DNA of 64,000 nt from Micromonospora inyonensis (GTDB lineage Bacteria > Actinomycetota > Actinomycetes > Mycobacteriales > Micromonosporaceae): contig NZ_FMHU01000002.1 in the NCBI RefSeq assembly GCF_900091415.1, positions 310,001 through 374,000 on the forward strand, read 5' to 3'. Within the stretch, counting starts at the first letter, position 1. Every line of letters begins with the position of its first letter. This document shows positions 35,754 through 44,704 of this stretch, piece by piece. Position numbers and translations under genes: made by a program. Below the pieces are notes generated by a model, which ran no database searches, was not told the DNA's origin, and saw only the letters and a list, made by a program, of their open reading frames with translations.

Positions 35754-36229
35754 TCAGCGGGACGTGGACAGCCGCTCGACCACCACCACCGCGTCCACCC
35801 CGCCGAACGCCGTCTCGGCGGGTGGGGTGCGGGCCAGCACGAAGGTCCGTCCGAGCGGGGTGACCTGAAGGCCAGCGGACGACCACCCGGCGCGGTATGC
35901 GCGGTAAGCCGCCGCAGGGGACGGATGCGCTCGACCAGTGGTGTGGTGTCGAGCGGGTCCGGGTCGGCGGGGAACCCGTCCGGTGGCGACCGGTAGGTGA
36001 CAACGGGGAGGTCCTCCGGCGCGGGCGCAGGGACCGGGATCCGGCTCGGTGTGGGCGGCGAAAGCGGGCCGACGGTCGGGGCCGCGTGGGGCGTCGGGGA
36101 CGGGGCGACCGGGACGGGGGTCGGGGTCGAGGCGTCGGCCAGCGGAACCGACCGGCGGAGCCCTCTCCCGCGCCGATGCGGGGAGAGGATTTCCGGATGC
36201 CGCCCCCGGTGGTCCGCGTGCCGGTGACG
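35754..36229 (-). pseudogene. Pro-rich hypothetical protein, frame-disrupted, start unresolved
   Basis: On the minus strand a Pro/Thr/Val-rich stretch (VPLADASTPTPVPVAPSP) leads to PEDLPVVTYRSPPDGFPADP and VERIRP in one frame; at a CCCC run near 35923-35926 the reading continues one base later as AAAYRAYRAGWSSAGLQVTP, then FVLARTPPAETAFGGVDAVV and the stop at 35754. The two halves look coding (codon bias, sensible composition) but no start codon is seen in frame, so the 5' end is uncertain. No family recognised. Possibly an extracellular protein whose Pro-rich linker was preceded by a signal peptide now lost. Confidence 0.4.
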
Positions 36230-37678
36230 CTAGGACAGTCGAGCGCCCACATGGATGGCGATCGCGTCGTGGGCCGCGACGTTCGCGGCGAACCAGCCGG
36301 CGGAGTCGACGGTGACCACCGGGCCGCTGCACGAGCCGTTGCTCAGGGTGCCGTGGATGACGTCGCAGTACCGGCCGGCGGGCAGGCCGGTCTGGTAGGA
36401 GCGGCCGTTGACCGCGAAGTCCTCGTCGTTGATGGTGATGAAGCCCTTGCCGGTCCGGCTGAACGCGATGTGCTGGTAGCCGTTGTCCCACCAGTTCGAG
36501 ACGCCGGTACCCTCGGTGGCGTTGCGGAAGCCGACCATGTTGGCGATGACCGGCCAGCGGTGCTCGCACTCCCAGCCGGAGTAGCAGGTGGTGTTCAGGG
36601 TCTTGTTGGTGGCGTCCGAGGGCGGCCCGGCGTCCCGGTCGGTGAAGGTGTAGCTGGACATCACCGACGGCGACCCGTACGGCCAGGCCAGCATGAAGGC
36701 GTTGGCCAGCGCGTAGATGCCCCGGTCCTGGTAGGTGAGCACGCCGCCGACGTCCCGCTGGGTGTCGTGGTTGTCCACGAAGACCGCCGCCACGCCGCCG
36801 GGCAGGTGGCCCCAGCCCTCGCCGAAGTTCCTCAGGTACGCCAGCCGCTCGGAGCGGAACACCCGGGCCAGGTCCTTGCCGTAGCGGAACTCGTGCACGT
36901 CGCCGTTGCCGGTGTACTCGGTCGGCAGGACCGGCTCACCCGCGCCGTAGATGACCTCCTGCACGATGTACGCCGGGCGGGAGAGCTTGCCCTTGATCGC
37001 CGTGATGTCGGCTGCCGGCATGTGCTTGCTGGCGTCCATCCGGAAGCCGTCCACGCCGAGGGAGAGCAGGTCGTTGAGGTACGCCGCGATCCGCCTCCGG
37101 ACGTAGTCCGACTCGGTCTTCAGGTCGGCGAGGTTGACCAGCTCGCAGTTCTGCACCTCGTAACGGTCGCCGTAGTTGGCGATGTCGTCGTCGCCGTTGC
37201 GTCCACAATGGTGAAAGTCCTGGGACTGGTAGACGCCCGGGTAGTCGTAATGCTGGTACGACGAGCCGGCCCAGCCGGTCCCGCCCGCGTCCTGGCCGGA
37301 CATGTGGTTGACCACCGCGTCCACGATCACCTTGACCCCGGCGGCGTGGCAGGTGTTCACCATGGACTGGAACTGCGCCCGGGTGCCCTTGCGCGACTCG
37401 ATCCGGTAGCTGACCGGCTGGTAGGCCACCCACCACTGGTTGCCCCGGACGTGCTCCTGTGGTGGGGAGACCTGGACGTACCCGTAGCCCATGGGGCCGA
37501 GCACGGTGGTGCACTCGCTGGCCACCGAGGACCAGTTCCATTCCCAGAGATTGGCGACGACCTTCTTGCTGCCGGACGGGGTCGCGGCGGCCGGGGGAGC
37601 CGCCACGGTGACCGGCGCGAGCAGGCCGGCGAGCAGGCCCACGGCCAGCAGCGCCGAATGGCGTCGACGTCGAAACAT
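36230..37678 (-). CDS. Secreted alpha-amylase, glycoside hydrolase family 13
   Basis: 482 residues. Signal peptide [21 protein letters not shown], cleaved after about AAPPAAA. The GH13 (beta/alpha)8 regions are seen in order: region I VDAVVNHM, region [13 protein letters not shown] (Asp nucleophile), region [11 protein letters not shown] (Glu acid/base), region [11 protein letters not shown] (third Asp). Domain C follows, without a starch-binding module. The length (about 450 mature) matches Streptomyces-type alpha-amylases. It hydrolyses starch outside the cell. The promoter region contains a GAAANNTTTC dyad. Confidence 0.93.
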   Translation of the reverse strand: MFRRRRHSALLAVGLLAGLLAPVTVAAPPAAATPSGSKKVVANLWEWNWSSVASECTTVLGPMGYGYVQVSPPQEHVRGNQWWVAYQPVSYRIESRKGTRAQFQSMVNTCHAAGVKVIVDAVVNHMSGQDAGGTGWAGSSYQHYDYPGVYQSQDFHHCGRNGDDDIANYGDRYEVQNCELVNLADLKTESDYVRRRIAAYLNDLLSLGVDGFRMDASKHMPAADITAIKGKLSRPAYIVQEVIYGAGEPVLPTEYTGNGDVHEFRYGKDLARVFRSERLAYLRNFGEGWGHLPGGVAAVFVDNHDTQRDVGGVLTYQDRGIYALANAFMLAWPYGSPSVMSSYTFTDRDAGPPSDATNKTLNTTCYSGWECEHRWPVIANMVGFRNATEGTGVSNWWDNGYQHIAFSRTGKGFITINDEDFAVNGRSYQTGLPAGRYCDVIHGTLSNGSCSGPVVTVDSAGWFAANVAAHDAIAIHVGARLS

Positions 37679-37755
37679 CCTGAACTCCTGACGGGGGTAC
37701 GGGGGACGGATGGTGGACGCGCCAGGATTGCGGTGCCGCTTCTTGCCGCGGCTCT

Positions 37756-37765
37756 GAAAGGTTTC
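37756..37765. promoter_or_regulatory. Putative LacI-family operator upstream of alpha-amylase
   Basis: GAAAGGTTTC is a GAAANNTTTC dyad 78 bases before the amylase start, flanked by CTTGCCG and CTTGCAG elements at 37743 and 37782. LacI-type carbohydrate regulators of actinobacteria use sites of this kind in glycosidase promoters. Confidence 0.4.
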
Positions 37766-37906
37766 GGAAATGTTACAAGCGCCTTGCAGGGGGCGTCAAC
37801 GCATGGACATACGTCTTTCCTGCCCATCTCGGCTGCCCGGCGGCTGCAAGACCTGCCCCAGTGCCAACGGGCGGGTAGTCAAGCCCCGGGTTTGGTGGAG
37901 AGTTGG

Positions 37907-38165
37907 TCAGCTGGTTTTCAGGGGTGCGGTGACCGGGTGGGTCATCGCGTGCAGTGCCTCGTGTTCGGCGGGTGGCACGTGCCCGAGCTCGCCGTGCAAG
38001 CGGCGGTTCGCGTTTGAAGGTGGCGTCGAACGACTTGGCGGCGGCGTTGTCGGCGGAGCTACCGACCGCGCTCATCGACTGTCGCGCGCCGGCCGTCTGG
38101 CAGGCGGCGGCGAAGGCCCGTCCGTTGATCATCGGCGCGGACCCAGCGGTCACAATGCCACGCGT
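37907..38165 (-). pseudogene. IS3-family transposase (integrase core) remnant
   Basis: Two pieces of the C-terminal rve domain are readable on the minus strand. AFAAACQTAGARQSMSAVGS followed by SADNAAAKSFDATFKRE is the classical block before and around the catalytic Glu (normally SxDNAxAESFxATLKxE; here Lys replaces the Ala-Glu pair region). Then, in another frame, ANRRLHGELGHVPPAEHEAL is the transposase tail, ending at a stop at 37907. About 35-40 residues between the pieces are missing. No terminal repeats are found. It sits at the left edge of the lower-GC island. Confidence 0.75.
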
Positions 38166-38476
38166 CGGCCTTGGACTGCGCAGGGGTAGTGCTCGTTCAC
38201 CATCTGTCAGGGGACTGCTGATCTCCCCGGACCATCGATCCAAGGTTCAAGTGTCCAGGTTCAGGGGGCAACGCCCGTTTCCCGTTGCGGACGAACACCC
38301 CGTTCGTATCCCTCGCGAGTGGTCAGGTCTGGATCGGCTTGCTCGTTGAGGTGTCGGCCTGAGCCGAATGTGTGGGGACATGCCATCGGACTGTGGTGCC
38401 CGGGCACGTTGATTCGGTGCAGCACCAGGAGCAGCATTCGTTTCGTCGCTGTGAACGACGCCACAGGGAGGCAATT
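38166..38476. other. Non-coding left edge of the island
   Basis: No gene recognised. Base composition begins to fall here. It should contain the promoter of the deacetylase-ligase-transporter operon; the only clear signal is GGGAGG before the GTG at 38477. Confidence 0.5.
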
Positions 38477-39484
38477 GTGGGTGAACCGATTTCTCCGAAC
38501 GGCCCGGTGAAAGTAGCCATTACGGTGGACGACTTCCTGCAGTGGAAGATGGTGCCGTTCCCGACCGGGTACAGCGCTGAGCGCGTGGTGTCGTCGTTGA
38601 CCTCGGCTTTCGCTGATTTCGGGATCACCGATTGCTATGCGTTCTTCAGCACGGGTCCAATGGAGGAGGATCCGAGTCTGCGCGAGCAAGTCGAAGCGTG
38701 GTGTGCGGCAGGGCACCACGTCGGAAACCATACGCACAATCACGTCAGCCCCGATTGGGTAACGGCCAGTGCATTCACTGACGACATCAAACTCTCCGAG
38801 TACTATATCGGCAGCTTCATCGAGGCGGCTCCGGTGAAGTACTTCCGGTATCCGATGGACATGTGGGGCGCCGAGGCCGACAAGGTTGCCGACATCCACC
38901 ACTTCCTGGCCAGGGAGAACTACATCCCGGCGCCGGTCAGCTACTGGTTCTACGACGCTCAGTTCGTTGCGCCGTACTGGCGGTCGGTCGAGAGCGCGGA
39001 CTCCGACGCGGCCGCTTGGCTGGTGCGGACCTACGCAGAAACGGCGGTCGACCAGCTCCGGCGCCACGCGGCGGTTTCTCGCGAGATGTTCGGCCGCGAC
39101 CCGATCTTCATCTCGGTTTTTCACGGTACAGCTGTTACGTCCGATTCGGTGCGCCCGATGCTTGAGGCTCTGGTCGCGGCCGGAGTCGAGTTCGTATCGC
39201 TCGAGGAAGGGATGCGGGATCCGTTGAACGCGCTTCCAGCACCAATGCACACCCGCCTCTTCCGGAACAGCACCCAGAAGTGGGCCGACCACCTCGGGGT
39301 GTCCTTCGAGGGGATCCCGCCGTTGGAGACGTTGTCCAAGTTGGAGAAGGTCAGTCCGCGCGAGGGTATGTCCTACGAGGATGTCTTTGGCGCGATGCGC
39401 AACCACGCCGCCAAGGAAGTTGGCGGCACAGTTGCTGGTGGCGAGTTCGACTGGCAGAGCGCGGTGCGGCCGATCCATGACTGA
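38477..39484 (+). CDS. Polysaccharide deacetylase-like (NodB homology) protein
   Basis: 335 residues; GTG 38477 behind GGGAGG at good spacing. The NodB fold is seen in VKVAITVDDFLQW (catalytic/metal Asp pair), GHHVGNHTHNHVS (metal His pair), FRYPMDMWG (in place of the FRPPYG arginine-bearing motif) and IFISVFHGTA near the C-terminal His motif. No signal peptide is present, so it acts in the cytosol; cytosolic members remove acyl groups from, or hydrolyse C-N bonds in, small molecules. Its end overlaps the CoA-ligase fusion by eight bases, suggesting that it releases the acid activated by that enzyme. Substrate unknown. Confidence 0.75.
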   Translation: MGEPISPNGPVKVAITVDDFLQWKMVPFPTGYSAERVVSSLTSAFADFGITDCYAFFSTGPMEEDPSLREQVEAWCAAGHHVGNHTHNHVSPDWVTASAFTDDIKLSEYYIGSFIEAAPVKYFRYPMDMWGAEADKVADIHHFLARENYIPAPVSYWFYDAQFVAPYWRSVESADSDAAAWLVRTYAETAVDQLRRHAAVSREMFGRDPIFISVFHGTAVTSDSVRPMLEALVAAGVEFVSLEEGMRDPLNALPAPMHTRLFRNSTQKWADHLGVSFEGIPPLETLSKLEKVSPREGMSYEDVFGAMRNHAAKEVGGTVAGGEFDWQSAVRPIHD

Positions 39485-41945
39485 CCGGCCAGCACACCCA
39501 TTCGTTGCGCCCCCTGACCGGGTCGCTCTCGTGATGGCTGCATCAGGTGCGGCCATGACCTATCGTGAACTCGCCGACGACTCGGCTCGGTTGGCCAATG
39601 TTCTCCAAGCAGCCAACCTCCCCGAAGGTAGTCCGATCGCGATCCTCTTGGGGAACTGCCCGGAGTACTTCGTGGCGTACTGGGGCATCCTCCGAGCCGG
39701 CCACCGCGTCACGACGCTCAGTACCCAACTGACACCAGATGAAGCCGCATACATCGTGGGGGACTGCCATGCGAGTGGCGTAATCGTCGGCACGGACTTC
39801 GAAGGCACAGCGGCGAGGTTCGACGAGATCGACCACCTGAAACTCAGGCTGGCAGTAGGGACGGGCCTGGTCGATGGGTACCGGAACATGCGGGAGGCCC
39901 TCGCCGCGGTATCGACTGAACGCCCGGACCGGGAGCGGCTAGGAAACGAGCTGCTCTACTCGTCGGGCACCACCGGAACTCCCAAGGGTATCTGGCGGCC
40001 GATCGATCCGAACGCAGCCATCGACGAGCGGACGTTCTCCTTGGCCTCAGTGTATGAGACTGAACTTGGCTTCGAGGACGGCGATGTCTACCTGAGTCCG
40101 GCGCCGCTGTACCACGCAAGCCCACTGCGGTTCTGCGCTGCGACGCACGTGCTGGGCGGCACGGTGGTGGTACAGGAGAAGTTCGACGCCGAGGGAGCGC
40201 TCAAGGCGATCGAGCAGCATCAGGTGACTCACAGCCAGTGGGTCCCGACGATGTTCGTCCGGATGCTGCAGCTGCCCTCAGAAGTTCGGCACGCTTACGA
40301 TCTTTCGTCGTTGCGCGTGGCCGTTCACTCGGCTGCACCCTGCCCGGACGCAACCAAGCGTGCGATGGTGTCATGGTGGGGCCCGATCCTTTGGGACTTC
40401 TACGGCGCCTCGGAAGCCATCGGTCGGGCGTTCCTCGACCCGAAGGAATGGTCCGAGCGACCAGGATCGGTAGGGCGACCTGATCCGGAGCTGGTGCGGA
40501 TCTGCGACGAGAGTGGTGCCGCACTCGAAGCTGGCCGGGTCGGAACGATCTACTTCAAGTGCGCGCGCCCCTTCGAGTACCTCGGTGACCCGGAAAAGAC
40601 CGCTCGTTCCCGTCTCCCGGAGGATCCGGAGTGGGTCACCGTTGGGGATGTTGGGCGATTGGACTCCGACGGGTACCTCTATCTCGCCGATCGGCAGTCC
40701 TTCGTGATCATCTCCGGCGGTGTGAACATCTATCCCCAGGAGGTCGAGAACGCGCTGGTTGGCCATCGCAAAGTGGCTGACGCAGTGGTCGTCGGCCGCC
40801 CCGACCCCGAGTTCGGCGAGTCCGTCGTGGCCTTCGTGGAGCCGGAGCCGGAGTTCTATGCCGACCCCGAACTGATCGAGGACATTCGAGGTCGGCTCCG
40901 TCGGACGTTGGCTCGCTTCAAACACCCCAAGTGGATTGAGGTGGTCCCGGAGGTGCCCAGGACGCCCGGTGGCAAGCCTGATGTGGCCGCACTGCGCGAG
41001 CTGGCAAGTCGATTGTCCGCTGCGCCGGCATCCGAGGCGCCGGACGTGGACGGCGGGGCAGCGGCAACAAGTCCCGTCGGGCGGTCGGCCCGGTGGGACA
41101 GTGGTCCGATCCTGGTCGATGATCGTGACGGTGTCCGGACAATCACCTTCAATCGTCCTGAGGTTCACAACGCGCAGAATCTCGAGATGTTGCGTGAGTT
41201 CGATGCCGCGATCGACGAGGTGGCAGCCGACCGCTCTGTCAGGGTGTTGGTGATCGCGGGCGCGGGGCGGAGCTTCTGCTCGGGCCACGACCTTCGGATG
41301 ATGGGCGAGGACGAGACCTACTTCAGCAACTTCTCGAAGGTGGAGACCCGCAAGGAGCAGGAGAAGCGTTGGTTCGTCGACCCGGTTGAGAAGCTCCGCC
41401 ACTTGCCGATACCCACCGTGTGTCGAATCCAAGGTCATTGTTTGGCTGCCGGCCTCATGTTTGCCGCGGCGACTGACTTTGTCGTTGCGGGCGAGTCCGC
41501 GATATTCGGGTCCCCGATCCTGATGCACATGGGGGTCAACGAGGCAGAGGTCCCCAACTTCGCATCGAAAGTTGGCGAGAGCTGGGCCAAACGGGTGTTC
41601 TGGTTGGACGAGCGACTGTCGGCCGAGCAGGCCCGGCAGGCGGGCCTGGTGACATGGGTTGTCCCGGACGATGACCTTGACTCGAAGTTGGCGTGGCTCA
41701 TCGAGCGGCTCCTGCGTGCGCCTCGGCAAGCGTTGGAACTGTCCAAGGAGAGCCTGCAGTATCTGGCGGACCTCCGGGGGGAGGCGCAGTTCCACAAATT
41801 CCATTTCATGTCGCACCAGATCAGTCATGCGACTCACGAAGCGGGCGAGATTCTCAACGATCGTCTAGCCCGCCTGGCGAGGTCCGAATCGGTGATCCCC
41901 GACCACGAATCGAGGTCATCTGGTGGCAGTCCCTCTACGTCGTAG
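39477..41945 (+). CDS. Acyl-CoA ligase / enoyl-CoA hydratase fusion protein
   Basis: 822 residues. The N-terminal part (about 1-520) is an ANL ligase: P-loop YSSGTTGTPKG, DFYGASEAIG, TVGDVGRLDSDGYLYLADR and the C-terminal lysine in VPRTPGGKPDV. After a linker rich in Ala, Gly and Ser (about 530-555), a crotonase domain follows: ITFNRPEVHNAQN, the oxyanion-hole residues in GRSFCSGHDLRMM and GHCLAAGLMFAAATD, and a C-terminal helical cap. The ligase would form an acyl-CoA and the fused hydratase would act on it, as separate ligase and hydratase/aldolase do in cinnamate side-chain catabolism. The overlap with the deacetylase gene and the nearby importer support a peripheral catabolic pathway. The fusion is unusual; substrate unknown. 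Confidence 0.88.
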   Translation: MTDRPAHPFVAPPDRVALVMAASGAAMTYRELADDSARLANVLQAANLPEGSPIAILLGNCPEYFVAYWGILRAGHRVTTLSTQLTPDEAAYIVGDCHASGVIVGTDFEGTAARFDEIDHLKLRLAVGTGLVDGYRNMREALAAVSTERPDRERLGNELLYSSGTTGTPKGIWRPIDPNAAIDERTFSLASVYETELGFEDGDVYLSPAPLYHASPLRFCAATHVLGGTVVVQEKFDAEGALKAIEQHQVTHSQWVPTMFVRMLQLPSEVRHAYDLSSLRVAVHSAAPCPDATKRAMVSWWGPILWDFYGASEAIGRAFLDPKEWSERPGSVGRPDPELVRICDESGAALEAGRVGTIYFKCARPFEYLGDPEKTARSRLPEDPEWVTVGDVGRLDSDGYLYLADRQSFVIISGGVNIYPQEVENALVGHRKVADAVVVGRPDPEFGESVVAFVEPEPEFYADPELIEDIRGRLRRTLARFKHPKWIEVVPEVPRTPGGKPDVAALRELASRLSAAPASEAPDVDGGAAATSPVGRSARWDSGPILVDDRDGVRTITFNRPEVHNAQNLEMLREFDAAIDEVAADRSVRVLVIAGAGRSFCSGHDLRMMGEDETYFSNFSKVETRKEQEKRWFVDPVEKLRHLPIPTVCRIQGHCLAAGLMFAAATDFVVAGESAIFGSPILMHMGVNEAEVPNFASKVGESWAKRVFWLDERLSAEQARQAGLVTWVVPDDDLDSKLAWLIERLLRAPRQALELSKESLQYLADLRGEAQFHKFHFMSHQISHATHEAGEILNDRLARLARSESVIPDHESRSSGGSPSTS

Positions 41946-41987
41946 TGGTCCTTCTGTGAATTGTGAAAAGGGAAAGTGGGCGCAGGT

Positions 41988-43148
41988 ATGAGGTATGCAA
42001 GATCGGCGATCGCCGCTGCGGCGGCGATGGTCCTCCTGACAGCATGCGGTGAGAATGGTCCTTCCGGGAATCGTGCCAGCGATGCTGACGTTGCAGCCGT
42101 TGTCGCGCAGGCCAAGAAGGCAACCGAGGCCAACCTCGCCGGCACGGACCGTAAGCTGCCCGAGACCGGGCCGAAGGCGGTACCCGGCAAGAAGGTCTGG
42201 GCGATTGCATGCTCACTCCAAGGTTCTGGATGTGCGCTGCCCGCCAAAGGTGCCGCGGCAGCAGGCAAGCACCTGGGCTGGGACGTGAAGGTGGTCGATG
42301 GCAAGCTCGACCCCAACGTCTACAACCAGCAGATTCGAGCAGCCATCGCGGACAAGGCTGACGCGATCATGCTGTTCTCGGTGGATTGCGCAGCGACAAA
42401 GGGAGCCATTTCGGAAGCCCAGGCGGCTGGGGTCGTCGTGTTCGGCGCCAACGCCCTCGATTGCGACGACAAGTTCGCAGGTGGCGGCGAGCGGATGTTC
42501 GACGGCTATCTCCCGTGGGGCAAGAACCTCGACGCCTATGGTCAGTTCCTGAGCACGGTGGTCGGACCGGCAATCGCCGACTGGGTGATTGCGGAGACCG
42601 ACGGTAAAGCCTTTGTGGTGGAGCTGAAGCAGGACGACCTGGCTGTTACGCGCCACGTCGGCGAGTCGTTCCGGGCTCGCATGGCAGAGTGCTCGACGTG
42701 CAGGGTCGAGTCGATCCCGTACACGTCTGGGGACATCTTCAGCGGCAAACTGCAGGGCAAGACTGCGGCCGGGCTCTCGAAGTTCCCGAAGGCCAACGTG
42801 GTGATGTCGCCCTTGGATGCCAACATTCCGGTTGGTGTGGGAGCTGCTGTCGAGCAGGCCCGGAAGGCGGGTCGCTCCGACCTCCTGTTGACCGGCCACG
42901 AAGGTAGCCCGTCGTCACTCAAGCTGCTGCGGTCGGGTGTGCAGAACTTCGCAGTCGGTCGACCGATGACCTGGCTGGGCTGGGCTGCCGCCGACTCCTT
43001 GAACCGACTGTTCGCTGGCGAGGACGTTGTCGACTCGGGTATCGGTATCAAGTCGATGAACTCCGACAGCGTACCGGACGTCGAGGAGTACGACGGCAAC
43101 GCCGGTGCCTACCAGCAGAACTACATCAGGATCTGGCAAGGCAAGTAA
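41988..43148 (+). CDS. Ribose-type ABC transporter substrate-binding lipoprotein
   Basis: 386 residues. Lipoprotein signal ARSAIAAAAAMVLLTAC with Cys at the lipobox. The mature protein is a periplasmic-binding-protein-like domain 4: KKVWAIACSLQGSGCALPA, NQQIRAAIADKADAIML, DLLLTGHEGSPSSLKLL. Such proteins bind sugars, but relatives also carry aromatic or purine compounds; four extra cysteines (CSLQGSGC, CSTCRV) are unusual. ATG 41988 is chosen. It is followed three bases later by the ATPase gene, making a complete importer with 43151-45750. Confidence 0.88.
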   Translation: MRYARSAIAAAAAMVLLTACGENGPSGNRASDADVAAVVAQAKKATEANLAGTDRKLPETGPKAVPGKKVWAIACSLQGSGCALPAKGAAAAGKHLGWDVKVVDGKLDPNVYNQQIRAAIADKADAIMLFSVDCAATKGAISEAQAAGVVVFGANALDCDDKFAGGGERMFDGYLPWGKNLDAYGQFLSTVVGPAIADWVIAETDGKAFVVELKQDDLAVTRHVGESFRARMAECSTCRVESIPYTSGDIFSGKLQGKTAAGLSKFPKANVVMSPLDANIPVGVGAAVEQARKAGRSDLLLTGHEGSPSSLKLLRSGVQNFAVGRPMTWLGWAAADSLNRLFAGEDVVDSGIGIKSMNSDSVPDVEEYDGNAGAYQQNYIRIWQGK

Positions 43149-43150
43149 CA

Positions 43151-44704
43151 GTGCGATCGAACGACTACATACTGCGGGTCGCTTCTCTGTCGAAGACATA
43201 CGGCGCGTCACGCGCTCTGGCTGAGGTGGACTTCGACGTCGCCCGAGGGAGCGTCCACGCCCTCGTGGGGGGAAATGGGTCCGGCAAGTCCACCTTGATC
43301 AAGGTCCTTGCCGGAGTCGTCCGGCCGGATCGGGGTGGCCAAGTGGCCACCGCGATCCGGAGCGAGCCGGCCGACCAGATCACGCCGTCGGTCTCCCGGC
43401 AGTTGGGGCTTCGGTTCGTTCATCAGGACCTCGGCCTCTTCGAGGACCTGTCGGTAGCGGACAACTTGCTGCCGGTTCTCGCACCGGGGGACACCACGGC
43501 AGGCTTCCTCAACCGGCAGTCGCTGCGTCAGCGGGCCAGGTCCATCCTCGACCGGTTCGAGCTGGATATCGACGTATCTCGGGACCTGCGTGAGTTGCGG
43601 CCTGCCGAGCAGACGTTGGTTGCCATCGCGCGCGCCCTCTCCGATTTCGAGGTGCCGTCCGGTGGGGTCGCGGGCGGGGTCCTGTTCCTCGACGAACCGA
43701 CGGCTCGTCTTCCGCACGGCGAGGTGAGTGAGTTGTTGGAACGCTTGCGTGGGTACGCCGGCCGCGGGCACAGCATCGTCTTCGTCTCACACCGACTGGA
43801 CGAGGTACTCGACGTCTGTGATGCGGTCACAGTGCTGCGCGACGGCGTGAAGGTGCTCGACAGCCCGTCGGCGGATCTGGCCCGACCCAAGCTCGTAGAG
43901 GCGATCGTCGGCCGACAGGTCGACAGCGCGAACGTCCGGGGAAGGGGGGCGGACGCTGAGCATCGAGAAGTGCTCTCGGTGTCCGGGCTTCTCGGGGGGC
44001 CGCTCCGCGGAGTGGACCTGCAGGTCGGGGCCGGTGAGGTCGTCGGCGTCGCAGGCCTGGTCGGAAGTGGCCGGACCAGTCTGTTGGAAACGATCGCGGG
44101 TTTGCACCCGCACCTTGGCGGCTCGGTGAGGGTTGCCGGTCGAGAACTGTCGGGCGCTGACTTCCGAATGATGCTGGCCAACGGCGTCGCTTACGTGCCC
44201 GAAGATCGTCTTCGTCTGAGCCTGTTCCCGGAAATGTCGGTATCGGACAATGTCGTATCCAATGCGCTGCGTCGCTACACCCGATCGGGGGTGTTCCGAC
44301 CACGCAAGGCGAGCCGGGCCGCAGCGCGGGCGCATGCCCAGTACGGCGTCAAGTCGCCCGGGTTGGATGCGCCGGTCTCTGCTCTCTCAGGAGGAAATCA
44401 GCAGAAGGTCGTCATCGCGCGCTGGATGTCGTTATTGCCGCGAGTGCTGCTCCTGGACGAGCCCTCGCAGGGTGTGGATATCGGGGCTCGGGCAGACATC
44501 TATCGCTTCATCGGCGCCGCTGCCGAATCGGGCGCCGCGGTGATTGTTGTCAGTTCCGACATCGAGGAACTCCTGGGGCACTGCACCCGGATTGTGGGCC
44601 TTCGCGAAGGCGTTATTTCCTTCAGCAGGCCGACCGAATCACTCGCACGGAGCGAACTCATCAATCTGGTTTACGAGATGAACGAGGAAGCGGACCTCCG
44701 ATGA
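43151..44704 (+). CDS. Ribose-type ABC transporter ATPase with two nucleotide-binding domains
   Basis: 517 residues, RbsA/MglA type. The first domain has Walker A GGNGSGKSTLIK, signature variant LRPAEQTLVAIARAL and Walker B GVLFLDEPTARL; the second has the usual degenerate A-site GLVGSGRTSLLE, signature LSGGNQQKVVIARWM and LLLDEPSQGVD. In the first domain the signature (normally LSxxxxQ) is reduced to ELRPAEQ, as in many RbsA proteins. GTG start, three bases after the binding-protein stop; ends overlapping the permease by four bases. Confidence 0.9.
   Translation: MRSNDYILRVASLSKTYGASRALAEVDFDVARGSVHALVGGNGSGKSTLIKVLAGVVRPDRGGQVATAIRSEPADQITPSVSRQLGLRFVHQDLGLFEDLSVADNLLPVLAPGDTTAGFLNRQSLRQRARSILDRFELDIDVSRDLRELRPAEQTLVAIARALSDFEVPSGGVAGGVLFLDEPTARLPHGEVSELLERLRGYAGRGHSIVFVSHRLDEVLDVCDAVTVLRDGVKVLDSPSADLARPKLVEAIVGRQVDSANVRGRGADAEHREVLSVSGLLGGPLRGVDLQVGAGEVVGVAGLVGSGRTSLLETIAGLHPHLGGSVRVAGRELSGADFRMMLANGVAYVPEDRLRLSLFPEMSVSDNVVSNALRRYTRSGVFRPRKASRAAARAHAQYGVKSPGLDAPVSALSGGNQQKVVIARWMSLLPRVLLLDEPSQGVDIGARADIYRFIGAAAESGAAVIVVSSDIEELLGHCTRIVGLREGVISFSRPTESLARSELINLVYEMNEEADLR

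Noticed and set aside
38477..39484. Secreted chitin/peptidoglycan deacetylase
   Set aside because: No signal peptide, altered Arg motif, and overlap with a cytosolic CoA ligase.
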